This document shows positions 42,885 through 53,500 of a DNA stretch of 64,000 nucleotides, piece after piece (within the stretch, counting starts at the first letter, position 1; every line of letters begins with the position of its first letter). The stretch is from contig JACONL010000001.1 of assembly GCA_014332745.1 (NCBI GenBank), positions 484,335 through 548,334 of the forward strand, read 5' to 3'. Source of the DNA: Alphaproteobacteria bacterium GM7ARS4. Lineage in GTDB: Bacteria > Pseudomonadota > Alphaproteobacteria > GM7ARS4. The position numbers were made by a program, and so were the translations under genes. The notes below the pieces were generated by a model. That model was not told the origin of the DNA. It made no database searches and worked only from the letters and a program-made list of their open reading frames with translations.

Positions 42885-44390
42885 TCAGTTGATTTTTAAG
42901 GTGATAAATTGCTCGCTATTTCCATAGCGTATGAGAAAGAGGAGAATGGCTTTGTTCTGTCTTTTAATGCTCTCCACATAGTTGGCGATGTCGCTGGGTC
43001 CACTGACGGGGTCTTGTCCGACACCGACAATGACGTTGCCGATGGTGAGTCCAGACTTCGCGGCGATGCTGTCGCGCTTGACATTAACGATGACGGCGCC
43101 TCGCACGCCCGTATCGATGTCGTAGCGGCGACGAAGCTCTTGGTCGATGGGGGCGACTTCGATACCAATATCATCGAGGATGATACTATCATCGGAGTCG
43201 TTTGTCTTGGCCCTTGCTCTTGCGCCCTGATTTTTTCTTTCATAGAATTCGAGATTGCCGACCGTGACGGAGCGGTTGATAATATCGCGATCGCGCCATA
43301 GGACGATGGTTGAGTCGTCATCAATTTCTGCTTCGGCAATAACCCGTTGGAGTTGGCGTGGATTTTCGACTTTTTTGCCGTCGAATTCGAGGATGACATC
43401 GCCTGTTTTCAAGCCCGCCTTATCTGCTGGCTGTCCTTCATTGACTTTGATAATGAGAGCGCCTGTCGCTTCATCCATCCCCAGACTTTCGGCAATGTCG
43501 TCCGTCACGGTTTGAATGCTGACGCCCAGCCATCCTCGTCTTGTATGCCCTAACTCTTTGAGTTGCTTGATAACGGTCGATGCGAGCGATGACGGCACAG
43601 CAAAGCCAATCCCCACATTACCGCCACCAGGTGAGAAAATAGCAGTATTGACGCCAATGACGTCCCCATCGAGGTTAAAGAGAGGACCGCCTGAATTCCC
43701 GCTATTGATAGGGGCATCGGTTTGTAAGAAATCGTCATAGGGTCCAGATTGTATGTCTCGTGCCCTTGCCGAGATGATGCCAGCAGTGACGGTGCCACCC
43801 AAGCCAAAGGGATTGCCGATGGCGAGCACCCAATCACCCACCCGTGTTTCATCGGAATTGCCAAAGGTCACAGCAGGCCATTCTCTGTCGCCGTCAATTT
43901 TCAAGAGGGCAAGGTCTGTCTTGTCGTCTCTCCCCACGACTTCCGCTTCATATTCGCTGTTATCATGCATGATGATGGTGATTTCTGTGGCGTTGGCAAT
44001 GACATGGTGATTGGTGACGATATAGCCCTCGGCATCGATGATAAAGCCAGAGCCAAGAGAGTGGGTCTTGCGTTTTTCAGGGCGTGAGCCACCAAAATTT
44101 CGTCCAAATTCATTAAAGAAATCCTCGAAAGGCGAGCCCGGAGGCAGGCGAAACATGAAGGGAGGAAAATGTCCTGAAGGCGCATCGATTTCTTGGGTTG
44201 TGGAGATATTGACGACAGAGGGAAGAAGGCGCGCCGAGAGGTCAGAAAAGCCTTCATCGAATTGGGGACGGGCGATACCCGAAGAGGAAAAACACGTCAC
44301 CATGCCGACAATCATCATCACCATTATGGTGGCGGCGTGGGTTTTCATAGGCGAGGGGGTGGGCAAGAAGGGGGTGGGTCTAGACATCAT
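42885..44390 (-). CDS. degP: Periplasmic serine protease, DegP/MucD (Do) family
   Basis: A periplasmic quality-control protease/chaperone of 501 residues. An N-terminal signal peptide (AATIMVMMIVGMVTCFSSSG, about residues 19-38) is clear. The catalytic triad is His129 in VTNHHV, Asp159 in KTDLALLK and Ser233 in NSGNSGGPL. Two PDZ domains follow, around residues 290-375 (WLGVSIQTV...ADKAGLKTGDVI) and 410-500 (VNVKRDSIAAKSGLTIGNVI). It is encoded 5 nt after hflC on the same strand, the standard alphaproteobacterial hflK-hflC-Do arrangement, suggesting joint membrane and envelope protein quality control. Confidence 0.95.
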   Translation of the reverse strand: MMSRPTPFLPTPSPMKTHAATIMVMMIVGMVTCFSSSGIARPQFDEGFSDLSARLLPSVVNISTTQEIDAPSGHFPPFMFRLPPGSPFEDFFNEFGRNFGGSRPEKRKTHSLGSGFIIDAEGYIVTNHHVIANATEITIIMHDNSEYEAEVVGRDDKTDLALLKIDGDREWPAVTFGNSDETRVGDWVLAIGNPFGLGGTVTAGIISARARDIQSGPYDDFLQTDAPINSGNSGGPLFNLDGDVIGVNTAIFSPGGGNVGIGFAVPSSLASTVIKQLKELGHTRRGWLGVSIQTVTDDIAESLGMDEATGALIIKVNEGQPADKAGLKTGDVILEFDGKKVENPRQLQRVIAEAEIDDDSTIVLWRDRDIINRSVTVGNLEFYERKNQGARARAKTNDSDDSIILDDIGIEVAPIDQELRRRYDIDTGVRGAVIVNVKRDSIAAKSGLTIGNVIVGVGQDPVSGPSDIANYVESIKRQNKAILLFLIRYGNSEQFITLKIN

Positions 44391-44395
44391 GCGTG

Positions 44396-45271
44396 TTATC
44401 TCGTCGCGGGACGTTGCTGTGTGTTAAAGTGTTTAAAGAAGTCGCTGGAAGGCGAAAGCACCATCGTTGTCGAGTTTTTGGGAAAAGACTTCGCGTATGC
44501 CTGCATGCTTCGGTAAAAGCTGAAGAAGTTTCTATCGCGCCCATAGGCATCGGAATAGATGGTGATAGCGGTGGCGTCTCCCTCACCGCGTATGATTTCC
44601 GAGTCGCGTTGCGCTTCTGCCAGAATGACGGTGCGGTCTCGTTCGGCTTTAGAGCGAATACGTTGTGCCAATTCTGCCCCCTCCGCCCTAAATTCCTTTG
44701 CTTCTCGTTCGCGCTCACTTTTCATGCGCTCGAAGATGGCTTGGCTATTGGCGGCGGGAAGGTCGGCGCGGCGAATACGCACATCCACGATCTCTATCCC
44801 AAAGGATTCCGCCTCTTTATTGACGCGCCCCTTAATCATGGACATGGCTTCCACACGTTCTGATGACAGGAGCTTCTCCATATTCAAGCCACCGACAACG
44901 TTACGTAGGGATGACGACACGGTAGAGCTCAAACGCTGACGCACAGCGCCCTCACTCCGCACCGTTTTACGGAATTCCAGCGCATCAATGATGCGATAGC
45001 GGACATAGGTATCGAGGACGAGGCGTTTCTTGTCTTTCGCGATGACTTCTTCATTGGGATGGTCATAGTCGAGGACTCGTTTTTCGTAATAGACGACATT
45101 TTGGATAAAGGGGAGTTTCCTGTGTAAGCCCGCCTCCTGTGTGACTTTGATAGGCTCACCAAACTGGAGGGTGATCGCCTGCTGTCCTTCCGAGACGACA
45201 AAGAAAATGTTTGCCGTCACGAAGACCGACAGCACTGACAGGATAATAAAGGCAAGGAGTGTGCGCGACAT
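44396..45271 (-). CDS. hflC: Modulator of FtsH protease HflC
   Basis: An SPFH/band 7 protein (291 aa) anchored by one N-terminal membrane segment (LLAFIILSVLSVFVTANIFFVV). With HflK it forms the large periplasmic cage around FtsH. Landmarks are EGQQAITLQFGEP, the SPFH core VLDTYVRYRI and the coiled-coil region ERMKSEREREAKEFRAEGAEL...IRSKAERDRTVILAEAQRDSEIIRGEGDA. It begins one base after the hflK stop, so translation is coupled. Confidence 0.95.
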   Translation of the reverse strand: MSRTLLAFIILSVLSVFVTANIFFVVSEGQQAITLQFGEPIKVTQEAGLHRKLPFIQNVVYYEKRVLDYDHPNEEVIAKDKKRLVLDTYVRYRIIDALEFRKTVRSEGAVRQRLSSTVSSSLRNVVGGLNMEKLLSSERVEAMSMIKGRVNKEAESFGIEIVDVRIRRADLPAANSQAIFERMKSEREREAKEFRAEGAELAQRIRSKAERDRTVILAEAQRDSEIIRGEGDATAITIYSDAYGRDRNFFSFYRSMQAYAKSFPKNSTTMVLSPSSDFFKHFNTQQRPATR

Positions 45272-45272
45272 C

Positions 45273-46340
45273 TTAATTCCTATCTCTTTTTCGTTCTTTG
45301 TCTAGTTCTGTGAGGGGAAGGTAGGGGATGACGGAAGCGCCATTCTCATTATCGATAATGAATTTATCCACCTGAGACAAGACATTCTCGAGGGTTTCGA
45401 TATAGATACGTTCGGTCGTGACACTTTTGTCCTCTTGGTAGGATTTGAGGACGGAAAGGAAACGAGCGCTATCACCATTGGCGCGCGCCACGACTTCTTC
45501 GCGATACGCCTCTGCCTCTTGTATGATTTTTTCTGCCTGTCCGCGCGCCCTAGGGATAATATCATTGCGATACGCCTCTGCCTCGTTACGCATACGTTCT
45601 TGGTCTGCCTTTGCCCGCTGGACGTCGCGATATGCTTCGATGACTTGCTCTGGCGGGTCAACCTTCTTGAGTTGGACTTTTGTCACCTCGACGCCGCTCC
45701 CATATTCTGTGAGGAGAGAGCGCGTGAGGGCAAGGGTTTCCTGCTCGATGACGCCTCGCCCCTCAGTCAGCGTATATTCAATATCATTTTGTCCGATAAT
45801 GTCACGCATAGCGCTTTCAGCGACAGCCTTCACCGTTTGTTCAGGGTTGCGTATGTTAAAGAGATATTTCCCAGCGTCAGAGATACGCCAGAAGACGGTG
45901 AAGTTAATGTCGACAATGTTTTCATCCCCCGTCAACATGAGGCTTTCTTCGGGGATTTGTCGGCTAGAGCGTCTATCCCTCTCTGTCTCGCCTCGATAGC
46001 CTATTTCCACGCGGTTGATTTGCGTCACCTTAGGCCGATAGACCTCTTCGAAAGGATAGGGGATATGAACATGCAAGCCCGGCGGAGTCGTCCTCACCCA
46101 TTTCCCAAAACGTAGGACGACACCCTGTTCATCGGTGTCCACGTGATAGAGTCCGCTCGCTAACCACAAGAACAGGGCTGCAAGAATAATCCAGCCGATG
46201 GGCAACTTATTCTCTGGAGACGAGAACCAGCGATGGATATTCTCGAAGGGAGTCTCCTTCTTCGATGTCGAATTGTGACGTGTGCGATGGCCGCCGCCAC
46301 TATGCTGTTGGGGACTTTCTCCCCACGGGTCAGTATTCAT
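45273..46340 (-). CDS. hflK: Modulator of FtsH protease HflK
   Basis: The partner of HflC (355 aa). A short Gly/His-rich cytoplasmic N-terminus precedes one membrane segment (IGWIILAALFLWLASGLYHV, about residues 48-67), then the SPFH domain begins VDTDEQGVVLRFGKWV and includes ENIVDINFTVFWRI. A long coiled coil (EAYRDVQRAKADQERMRNEA and onwards, with GQAEKIIQEAEAYREEVVARANGDS) follows. It is the first gene of a minus-strand run continuing through degP, miaA, ilv, leuA and mre genes. It is divergent from mrp, with a 245-nt gap containing its promoter. Confidence 0.95.
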   Translation of the reverse strand: MNTDPWGESPQQHSGGGHRTRHNSTSKKETPFENIHRWFSSPENKLPIGWIILAALFLWLASGLYHVDTDEQGVVLRFGKWVRTTPPGLHVHIPYPFEEVYRPKVTQINRVEIGYRGETERDRRSSRQIPEESLMLTGDENIVDINFTVFWRISDAGKYLFNIRNPEQTVKAVAESAMRDIIGQNDIEYTLTEGRGVIEQETLALTRSLLTEYGSGVEVTKVQLKKVDPPEQVIEAYRDVQRAKADQERMRNEAEAYRNDIIPRARGQAEKIIQEAEAYREEVVARANGDSARFLSVLKSYQEDKSVTTERIYIETLENVLSQVDKFIIDNENGASVIPYLPLTELDKERKRDRN

Positions 46341-46510
46341 ACGTCATGTGTGTTCATAGGTTGGTGTTGTCCCCATCATGCCCGCCATCCATGTGCGTTA
46401 CCCATATATGCAAACAGCGTGCCATCGTCCTTTTTGTTTCCTCTTTGACGCTATAGCGCTCTATTGCCTTCCTCCACCACGTCTTTCCCTCCCCCTTGTG
46501 ATGTGTGCTC

Positions 46511-46539
46511 TTGAGCCCTATACAGGGATAACATATTGT
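46511..46539 (+). promoter_or_regulatory. Possible promoter of mrp
   Basis: TTGAGC (46511-46516), a 17-bp spacer, TATTGT (46534-46539), about 47 nt before the mrp ATG. It is the only good sigma-70-like pair found in the plus orientation of the hflK/mrp gap. Confidence 0.45.
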
Positions 46540-46585
46540 ATGTGCACGAAGAAGGCAAGCCTTGTCAACGTCTCGAGGGAGAAAA

Positions 46586-47689
46586 ATGGTCACACCACAG
46601 GAGAAACAGGATATTGCCACCGCCATAGGCTCTGTATGTCAGTCCTGTGGCGGTGTGCCTTTTTTCGAAGAGATGGTCCAGCATGTCCAGAAGGGGGACG
46701 ATGGACGTACCCATGTCATCATCAACATCGGACATCGCGACCATCGGACGTATGATTCTGTGGTGAAAGCCCTCATGGCGCAAAATATCATGGTTGTGCT
46801 GACAGCAGAGAAAACACCATCGCAGGCGCATACCCATGAGCGTACCCATGAGCGCCATGAGCGTATGAGGGAGGGGCGTATGCGGGAGCAGTCTTCTTTC
46901 ACAAAAATCTTGATGCCTGATGTGCGTTATCGTCTTGCTATCACATGTGCAAAGGGGGGCGTTGGCAAATCGACGACAGCAGTCCATACGGCGCTGGCCT
47001 TGGCGAGGCAGAATAAGCGCGTGGCATTATTAGATGCCGATATTTATGGTCCTTCTGTGCCGATGATGATGGGCTTGCAAGGACAGCTCAGCAAGGATGC
47101 CAATGGGAAGATCGTGCCTCTTTATCGTCACGGCATTGCCTGTATGTCCATTGGGCTGATGCTTGCGAACAAGCAAGAGGCGTTGATATGGCGAGGGCCT
47201 ATGGTGATGCGCGCATTACAACAGATGTTGCGTGATGTAGCGTGGGGGTCTCTCGATGTGATGGTCATCGACATGCCCCCTGGGACGGGGGATGTGCAAC
47301 TGACTCTTGCTCAACGTTTTGATGTGACGGGCGCTGTCATCGTGTCCACGCCTCAGGATGTTGCTCTCTATGATGCCATGAAGGGGTATCACATGCTGAC
47401 GCGGGTCGGTATTCCGGTGTTTGGCTTCATCAACAACATGTGTTCATTTATTTGTCCCCATTGTCATAAGGAATCCCTCCTTTTTGGCGAGAATGTCATG
47501 CGGGAAAAGGCAGCGGCCCTGGGCTTGGATGTTCTTGCCGAGATTCCATTTCGCATGGCGTTGCGTGAGGCGAGCGACTCTGGCACACCCCTTATTATCT
47601 CTGACCCTGATGGTGTGGAAGCGCAAATATACGGGCGTTTGGCGAAGGCGCTCTTGATGCGTCTGGCGGCAGAGTCGTCGCCCTCCTAA
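46586..47689 (+). CDS. mrp: Iron-sulfur cluster carrier protein Mrp/ApbC (P-loop ATPase)
   Basis: A ParA/MinD-type ATPase that carries Fe-S clusters to target apoproteins. The deviant Walker A is CAKGGVGKSTTAVHTALAL; VALLDADIYGPSVPMMMGL, VMVIDMPPGTGDVQLTL and the cluster-binding CxxC in NNMCSFICPHCHKESLLFG are the Mrp signature. An N-terminal DUF59/MIP18-like segment (about residues 1-75) is present but weakly conserved. Between them is a charged linker (HERTHERHERMREGRMRE) encoded by 12-bp repeats. ATG 46586 (367 aa) follows GAGGGAGAAAA; a TTG at 46562 is also open. Confidence 0.95.
   Translation: MVTPQEKQDIATAIGSVCQSCGGVPFFEEMVQHVQKGDDGRTHVIINIGHRDHRTYDSVVKALMAQNIMVVLTAEKTPSQAHTHERTHERHERMREGRMREQSSFTKILMPDVRYRLAITCAKGGVGKSTTAVHTALALARQNKRVALLDADIYGPSVPMMMGLQGQLSKDANGKIVPLYRHGIACMSIGLMLANKQEALIWRGPMVMRALQQMLRDVAWGSLDVMVIDMPPGTGDVQLTLAQRFDVTGAVIVSTPQDVALYDAMKGYHMLTRVGIPVFGFINNMCSFICPHCHKESLLFGENVMREKAAALGLDVLAEIPFRMALREASDSGTPLIISDPDGVEAQIYGRLAKALLMRLAAESSPS
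46827..46859 (+). repeat. 12-bp tandem repeat in mrp linker
   Basis: GCATACCCATGA (46827-46838) and GCGTACCCATGA (46839-46850), followed by the shortened GCGCCATGA (46851-46859). In frame; encodes the HTHERTHER part of the charged linker between the two Mrp domains. Confidence 0.85.
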
Positions 47690-47787
47690 AGCTGGTGTGC
47701 ACTTGTAGGGGGGATGGCGTGGCGAGGCGCGCCCTGACATTGTGTGGCGTTATGTGGCGTTTGCTTTGTCCTTTGTGATTCGTGAGC

Positions 47788-47815
47788 TTGCTTTTTCAAA
47801 AAAGAACGTTATAGT
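47788..47815 (+). promoter_or_regulatory. Possible promoter of fdxA
   Basis: TTGCTT (47788-47793) and TATAGT (47810-47815) with 16 bp between them, about 78 nt before the fdxA ATG. The remainder of the 204-nt gap between mrp and fdxA shows no open frame; it has runs of GTGTGATGTGTGATAATGTGTGA of unknown meaning. Confidence 0.4.
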
Positions 47816-47893
47816 AACATATGTGGGATACAGGGTCTGATAGGGCATCGTGTGATGTGTGATAATGTGTGATTGTGAGGCATAGACGGAAGA

Positions 47894-48241
47894 ATGACAT
47901 ATGTGGTGACGGAGAATTGTGTGCGGTGCAAATATATGGATTGTGTCGAGGTGTGTCCTGTGGATTGTTTTTATGAAGGCGAGAACATGCTTGTGATCCA
48001 TCCAGACGAGTGTATCGATTGTGGCGTCTGTGAGCCTGAATGTCCCGTTGAGGCGATCATTCCAGACAATGACTCGAGGATAGGGGATTGGGTTGAGATG
48101 AATCGTGAATATGCTGAGAAATGGCCGAACATTACGCGTATGGGGACGCCGCCAGCGGATGCTGATGCGTGGCGTGACGTGAAGGACAAATTCAAGAACG
48201 AATTTAGTCCTCGTGGGGCTCAGAGGGATGGGGGTGCATAG
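47894..48241 (+). CDS. fdxA: 7Fe ferredoxin FdxA
   Basis: A small (115 aa) electron carrier with one [3Fe-4S] and one [4Fe-4S] cluster. The first ligand set is in [22 protein letters not shown] and the second in [17 protein letters not shown]. The C-terminal extension ([17 protein letters not shown]...[10 protein letters not shown]) is the usual FdxA tail. carD follows after 35 nt, an arrangement common in alphaproteobacteria, so the two may be one transcript. Confidence 0.97.
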   Translation: MTYVVTENCVRCKYMDCVEVCPVDCFYEGENMLVIHPDECIDCGVCEPECPVEAIIPDNDSRIGDWVEMNREYAEKWPNITRMGTPPADADAWRDVKDKFKNEFSPRGAQRDGGA

Positions 48242-48276
48242 GGAGGCTGACGCGATGAAAAAGGGGGGGGACAACC

Positions 48277-48840
48277 ATGGAGAAGGACGTGACGATGAAA
48301 AAGCAAGAGGCAGTGTTGGGCAGCGAAGGGAGCAAGAAGAAAAACTCTGTGCGGGGCGGGTATCGAGTTGGCGATGTTGTTGTGTATCCCGCTCATGGTG
48401 TCGGGAGCATTACCGATGTTGAGGATGCGGTGTTTGATGGCGTCTCCATGCAGTTTTATGTCATTGACTTCAGTTGCGAGCATATGACGTTGCGGGTGCC
48501 GGTCAAGGGGGCGAAGACGTTGGGTTTGCGGCGCTTGAGTTCTAAAGACAGGATACAAAAGGCGTTGTATATTTTGCGCGACCCGCCGCAATCCAAGCGC
48601 GCCATGTGGAGTCGTCGCGCTCAAGAATACGAGTCCAAAATTCAATCGGGTGACCCCATGTCCATTGCCGAAGTCTTGCGCGACCTGTCGAGGCGAGGCG
48701 AAGAGGGTGAGCCGTCCTACTCAGAGAAGCAGATCTACCAAACGGCGCTCAATCGTTTAGCGCGGGAATATGCCGCCGTCGAGAAGGTCGGGGAGGACCA
48801 CGCCATGCAAGAGGTGGAGAAATTGATTAAGGCAGCATAG
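48277..48840 (+). CDS. carD: CarD/CdnL-family transcription regulator
   Basis: An RNA polymerase-binding protein (187 aa) that stabilises open promoter complexes, notably at rRNA promoters. The N-terminal RNAP-interaction Tudor-like domain reads YRVGDVVVYPAHGVGSITDVED...QFYVIDF...LRVPVKGAKTLGLR, and the C-terminal helical domain reads MWSRRAQEYESKIQSGDP and LNRLAREYAAVE. An ATG at 48295, behind AAGGACGTGACG, is an equally good start; the first 20-30 residues are a charged leader either way. Confidence 0.94.
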   Translation: MEKDVTMKKQEAVLGSEGSKKKNSVRGGYRVGDVVVYPAHGVGSITDVEDAVFDGVSMQFYVIDFSCEHMTLRVPVKGAKTLGLRRLSSKDRIQKALYILRDPPQSKRAMWSRRAQEYESKIQSGDPMSIAEVLRDLSRRGEEGEPSYSEKQIYQTALNRLAREYAAVEKVGEDHAMQEVEKLIKAA

Positions 48841-48894
48841 CCTGTGCTGTGAACGCCTTCTCAGGGGGTGTGGCGGTTTGCGCATGGTGCCGTG

Positions 48895-48967
48895 TGCCGT
48901 AGGAGGGATTTGAACCCCCGACCTATACATTACGAATGTACCGCTCTACCAGCTGAGCTACTACGGC
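48895..48967 (-). tRNA. tRNA-Thr (CGT)
   Basis: On the minus strand the acceptor is GCCGTAG/CTACGGC, D-arm GCTC/GAGC, anticodon stem GTACA/TGTAT with loop TTCGTAA (anticodon CGT), and T-arm around TTCAAAT. Discriminator A; CCA is not encoded (ACAC follows). The 152-nt spacer on to gltD holds a short direct repeat of CATACCCTCATA and nothing else I can name. Confidence 0.96.
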
Positions 48968-49119
48968 ATAAACAGCGCCAGTCTTCACACCTCCATGCTG
49001 TCACACCTTCATACCCTCATACTACCTCACATACCCTCATATACCATGATGGGCGTCATAAAGGCAAGTCGAGGGAAGCCTATGATACCTATGATAGATG
49101 ACAGGAAGAGACAGGTGCT

Positions 49120-50547
49120 TTATGCCATGAGATGACGGGCAACGGCATCGGCGCATTGCCTTCCCTCCCTTATCGCCCAGACCACGAGAGATTGTCCGCG
49201 CCGTGCGTCGCCGCATGCGAAGAGATGGGGTTGGGACGAACGATAGTCTGTCGTATTTGCCTTGATATTACCACGTTCATCGAGAGAGACACGCGCCTCT
49301 GTCAATAAGCCCGTATGGGTTGGGTGGAGGAAACCCATGGCCAACAACACCATATCGGCTTTGAGAATGCGTTTTGACGCGCCCACAATGTTCATATGGC
49401 GTCTATGGTCAGAGTCTTTCTCCCACGTCACGTCACAGAGTTCTATGGCGACAACATGGTCTTTGCTGTCATCGAGGAGAAACCCTTGAGATGACACCGC
49501 CCAGAGTCTTGACGCGCCTTCCTCATGGGAGGTAGAGCTACGTAACTTGGTTGGCCAGTAGGGCCACTCCAGCGCCTTATTTTCATGACGGGGCGGTTTT
49601 TCTAAAATTTCCAATTGGGTGACGGAGAGCGCGCCTTGCCTGTTGGCTGTGCCGATACAATCTGAGCCTGTGTCGCCGCCGCCAATGACGATAACGTGTT
49701 TGCCTTGGGCATGGAGGGGGGCGCTGTGGATTGTCTCTCTCGCCACCCGCTTATTTTGTTGGGTGAGGAAGTCCATAGCGAAGTGAATCCCTTGGGCGTG
49801 ACGGCCAGCGATGGGTAAATCACGCGGCACTTCCGCGCCCATGGCGAAAACGATGGCGTCATAGCGTTTTTCCATCTCTCGCCAAGGGATGTCGTCTCCC
49901 ACATGGCATTGCGTTTTAAATTCCGTTCCTTCGGCGCGCATTTGTTCGATGCGTCGTTCGATATGTTTTTTATCGAGCTTAAAGTCGGGGATACCATAAC
50001 GAAGCAAGCCCCCACAGAATGCTTGTTTTTCATAGATGGTGACGTGAAAGCCTTGACGCGTGAGTTGTTGCCCGCATGCCATGCCAGCGGGTCCCGAGCC
50101 GATGATCGCGACATGCTTATGGATTGTGACGTTTGGTGGTTGTGGCGCGATCCATTTCTGTTGCCATCCATAGTCGATAATGGCGCACTCAATATCCTTG
50201 ATCGTCACAGGAGAGTCGATGAGGTTGAGGGTGCATGCGGCTTCACATGGGGCGGGGCAGATACGTCCTGTGAATTCGGGGAAGTTGTTTGTTTGGTGAA
50301 GGACATCCAACGCATCACGCCAATCATCTTGATAGATGAGGTCGTTGAATTCGGGGATGACATTATGGACGGGACAGCCCTCATGGCAGTAAGGCACACC
50401 GCAATCCATACAGCGTCCAGCTTGAGCGTTCAGCACATGCTGAGGGAGAGGGAGCATGAACTCGTCAAAAGAGGCCGTGCGTTCTTGCACCTCTTTTTTT
50501 TGACGGCTTTGGCGCTCAACATCGAGAAAGCCCGTGACGTTACCCAT
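49120..50547 (-). CDS. gltD: Glutamate synthase (NADPH) small subunit
   Basis: The electron-input subunit (475 aa) passing NADPH electrons through FAD and Fe-S clusters to GltB. N-terminal cysteines for two [4Fe-4S] clusters are in CMDCGVPYCHEGCPVHNVIP and GRICPAPCEAACTLNL. The FAD Rossmann motif is VAIIGSGPAGMACGQQL and the NADPH motif VIVIGGGDTGSDCIGTA; the closing FACGDARRGQSLVVWAI is typical of this family. It is 45 nt downstream of gltB in one operon. Confidence 0.96.
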   Translation of the reverse strand: MGNVTGFLDVERQSRQKKEVQERTASFDEFMLPLPQHVLNAQAGRCMDCGVPYCHEGCPVHNVIPEFNDLIYQDDWRDALDVLHQTNNFPEFTGRICPAPCEAACTLNLIDSPVTIKDIECAIIDYGWQQKWIAPQPPNVTIHKHVAIIGSGPAGMACGQQLTRQGFHVTIYEKQAFCGGLLRYGIPDFKLDKKHIERRIEQMRAEGTEFKTQCHVGDDIPWREMEKRYDAIVFAMGAEVPRDLPIAGRHAQGIHFAMDFLTQQNKRVARETIHSAPLHAQGKHVIVIGGGDTGSDCIGTANRQGALSVTQLEILEKPPRHENKALEWPYWPTKLRSSTSHEEGASRLWAVSSQGFLLDDSKDHVVAIELCDVTWEKDSDHRRHMNIVGASKRILKADMVLLAMGFLHPTHTGLLTEARVSLDERGNIKANTTDYRSSQPHLFACGDARRGQSLVVWAIREGRQCADAVARHLMA

Positions 50548-50592
50548 AACAACACTCTTGATTTAAGGGATTCAGAGAGCGTTGGCGAACGC

Positions 50593-53500
50593 TCATGCCG
50601 TCTTTTCCTCTACCAATGTTTGTGGTTGACAATCAAGGGATTTCTTTCCTGTTGCGTCTTTGGTGAGGGCATGGCGAAAATCACGGGGGATGATTTTGAC
50701 AAAATGGCGCTTGTGTTTTTCCCAATCATCCAACAAGCTCTTGGCATAACGGCTCTTGCTGTAGTGGGCATGGAGTGTGATAAGCATGCGCAAACGCCAC
50801 CAATCATCCTGTAGGGGGTGTTCCATGATAGACACCATGAGGCGGTCGATGCTTTGTGGGTCGGGTCTTTCTTCATTGATGGCGCGGCGCGCCTTCTCTT
50901 CTGTTTTTCCCTTTTGCCACTCCTGTGCGTAGGCGATATCGACCATATCGGTATTGCACCATTGGGCGCATGTGCCGTCAGCATCGTAGAGGTAGGCGAT
51001 ACCGCCGCTCATGCCAGCGGCGGCATTGCGTCCAAACGCCCCTAGAATGGCGACACATCCGCCCGTCATGTATTCGCATGCATGGTCGCCCACGCCTTCA
51101 ACGACAGCGACAGCGCCTGAGTTACGCACGGCAAAACGTTCGCCTGCCATGCCAGCGACAAAGCAACTGCCACTGGTTGCGCCATAGAGCGCTGTATTGC
51201 CGATAATCATATTGTCATGGCTCTGTCGTTGTGAGTCCTTATGGGGATGGACAACGATATGTCCGCCACTCAAGCCTTTGCCGAGATAGTCATTGCCTTC
51301 TCCTTCGAGGGTGAGATGGATATTCTTACAGAGGAATGCGCCAAAACTCTGTCCCGCACAGCCTCGCGCATGAAGGGTGATGGGGGGATGGGGGTGTGGC
51401 GCGTCGCGTGTGCCTTGATGTCTCGAGACAAAGCCTGAGAGCATGGTCGCAAATGTGCGGTCTGTATTGCATATATCGGTGTCTATGTGGAGGGGTTTAT
51501 TCTCTTTGAAGGCTTGACGCGCTTTAGCGACAAGGGTTTGGTCTTTGACGTCAGCGAGGGGATGGCGTTGCTCTTTGTGGTGGGCGCGCTTGTCATGGCG
51601 AGCGAGGGGAGGGACAAAGAGCAATGGCGACAGATCGATAGCGTCAGCATGGGGACGTATGGTGTCTGGGATGGCGTCTGATGTTTTACGTTGTAATATG
51701 TCGGCGCGCCCGATGAGCTCTTGGAGTGTCCTGTAGCCCAAGAGAGACATCCAATAGCGTAGTTCGTCGGCGACAAAGAAGAAATAGTTAATGACGTGGT
51801 CTGGCGTGCCGTGGAATCGCTCACGTAAGATGGGATTTTGTGTCGCAATGCCTACGGGACATGTATTGAGGTGGCATTTGCGCATCATAAGACAGCCACT
51901 GGCGATAAGGGGGGCGGTCGAGAAGCCAAATTCATCGGCGCCGAGCAGAGTAGCAACAAGGACATCCTCGCCGGTGCGTAGCCCGCCATCGACTTGTAGA
52001 CAGACTCTATCCCTGAGCCGATTGAGAACGAGGGTCTGTTGAGTTTCACTGAGTCCTATCTCCCATGGCAATCCCGTATGTTTTATGGATGCCAGCGGCG
52101 ATGCGCCTGTGCCTCCTTCTGTGCCGGCGATGGTGATATGGTCGGCGCGCGCTTTGGCGACTCCCGCGGCGACAACGCCCACACCGACTTCTGACGCCAA
52201 TTTCACGCTAATGCGCGCCTGTGGGTTGATATTCTTCAAGTCAAAGATCAGCTGAGCAATATCCTCGATAGAGTAAATATCATGGTGAGGCGGCGGGGAA
52301 ATAAGCCCAACACCGGGCGTAGAACAGCGTATACGCGCAATGACGGCGTCGACTTTTTCGCCCGGCAATTGTCCGCCTTCCCCGGGCTTTGCCCCTTGGC
52401 AGATTTTTATCTGTATGTCGTCGGCATTGACGAGATAGGTGCTATTGACGCCAAAGCGTCCCGATGCCACTTGTTTGATACGCGAGCGCATGGAGTCGCC
52501 ATTCTCGAGGCGATGGTAACGTTGTTCATCTTCGCCTCCTTCGCCCGTGTTGGATTTCCCGTTGATACGGTTCATGGCGATGGCGAGGTTGGTGTGCGCT
52601 TCATAAGATATAGAGCCAAACGACATCGCCCCTGTGGCAAAACGTTGCACAATGTGCGAGGCTGACTCCACCTCACTGAGAGGAATGGCATGGTGCGCAA
52701 GGATTTTTGGCGAGAGGAGGCGTCTCAACGTCACCATTGCATGGTCATCGCGATAGACATGCTGAGTGAATTCCTTATAGCGCCTATGGAGTTTCCCGCG
52801 CACGGCATGTTGAAGAGATGCGATAGAGTCCGTATGCCATGCATGGCTTTCTCCATGGGTGCGCATGGCGTAGTCGCCGCCTACCTTCAAGGAGGATAAG
52901 AGCGAGGGTATGGGCGCTGATATGTCCTTTGTTGCCTTATTGTTCCACGCATGGTCGTGGTGATGGCGGATATTTTTTTCAATGGCGTCACCATCGACAC
53001 CACTGATGGGGGCGGATGTAGCGGGAAAATAGCGGTCGATAAAGGTGCGCGATAGGCCAAGGGAGTCAAAAATTTGTCCGCCACAATAGGATTGATAGGT
53101 CGAGATACCCATTTTCGACATCGTCTTCAGGAGAGCGTTATGGCATGCCTTGAGATATTGTTCTTGTGCTCTTTGTTCTGTGATGCCATAGCGCGTCCCA
53201 TGCTCTTGATACAGAGCATGAATGGTCTCTAAGGCGAGCCATGGGCATATGGCGTCCGCCCCATAGCCAGCAAGGCATGCCATATGGTGAGGCTCGCGCG
53301 CATCGCCACTATCGATGAGCAGGGACAGAGAGAGGCGCGTTCCTTTTTTGATGAGGTGATGATGAACGGCAGACAGGGCGAGCAAACTGGGGATAGGCAC
53401 ACGTTTTTTCGACAGAGCGCGGTCTGTGAGCACGAGAACGCACGTGTCATGGCGGGTGCTGAGACGATAGGCATGGTCGTTGAGGGCATCGATGGTATCG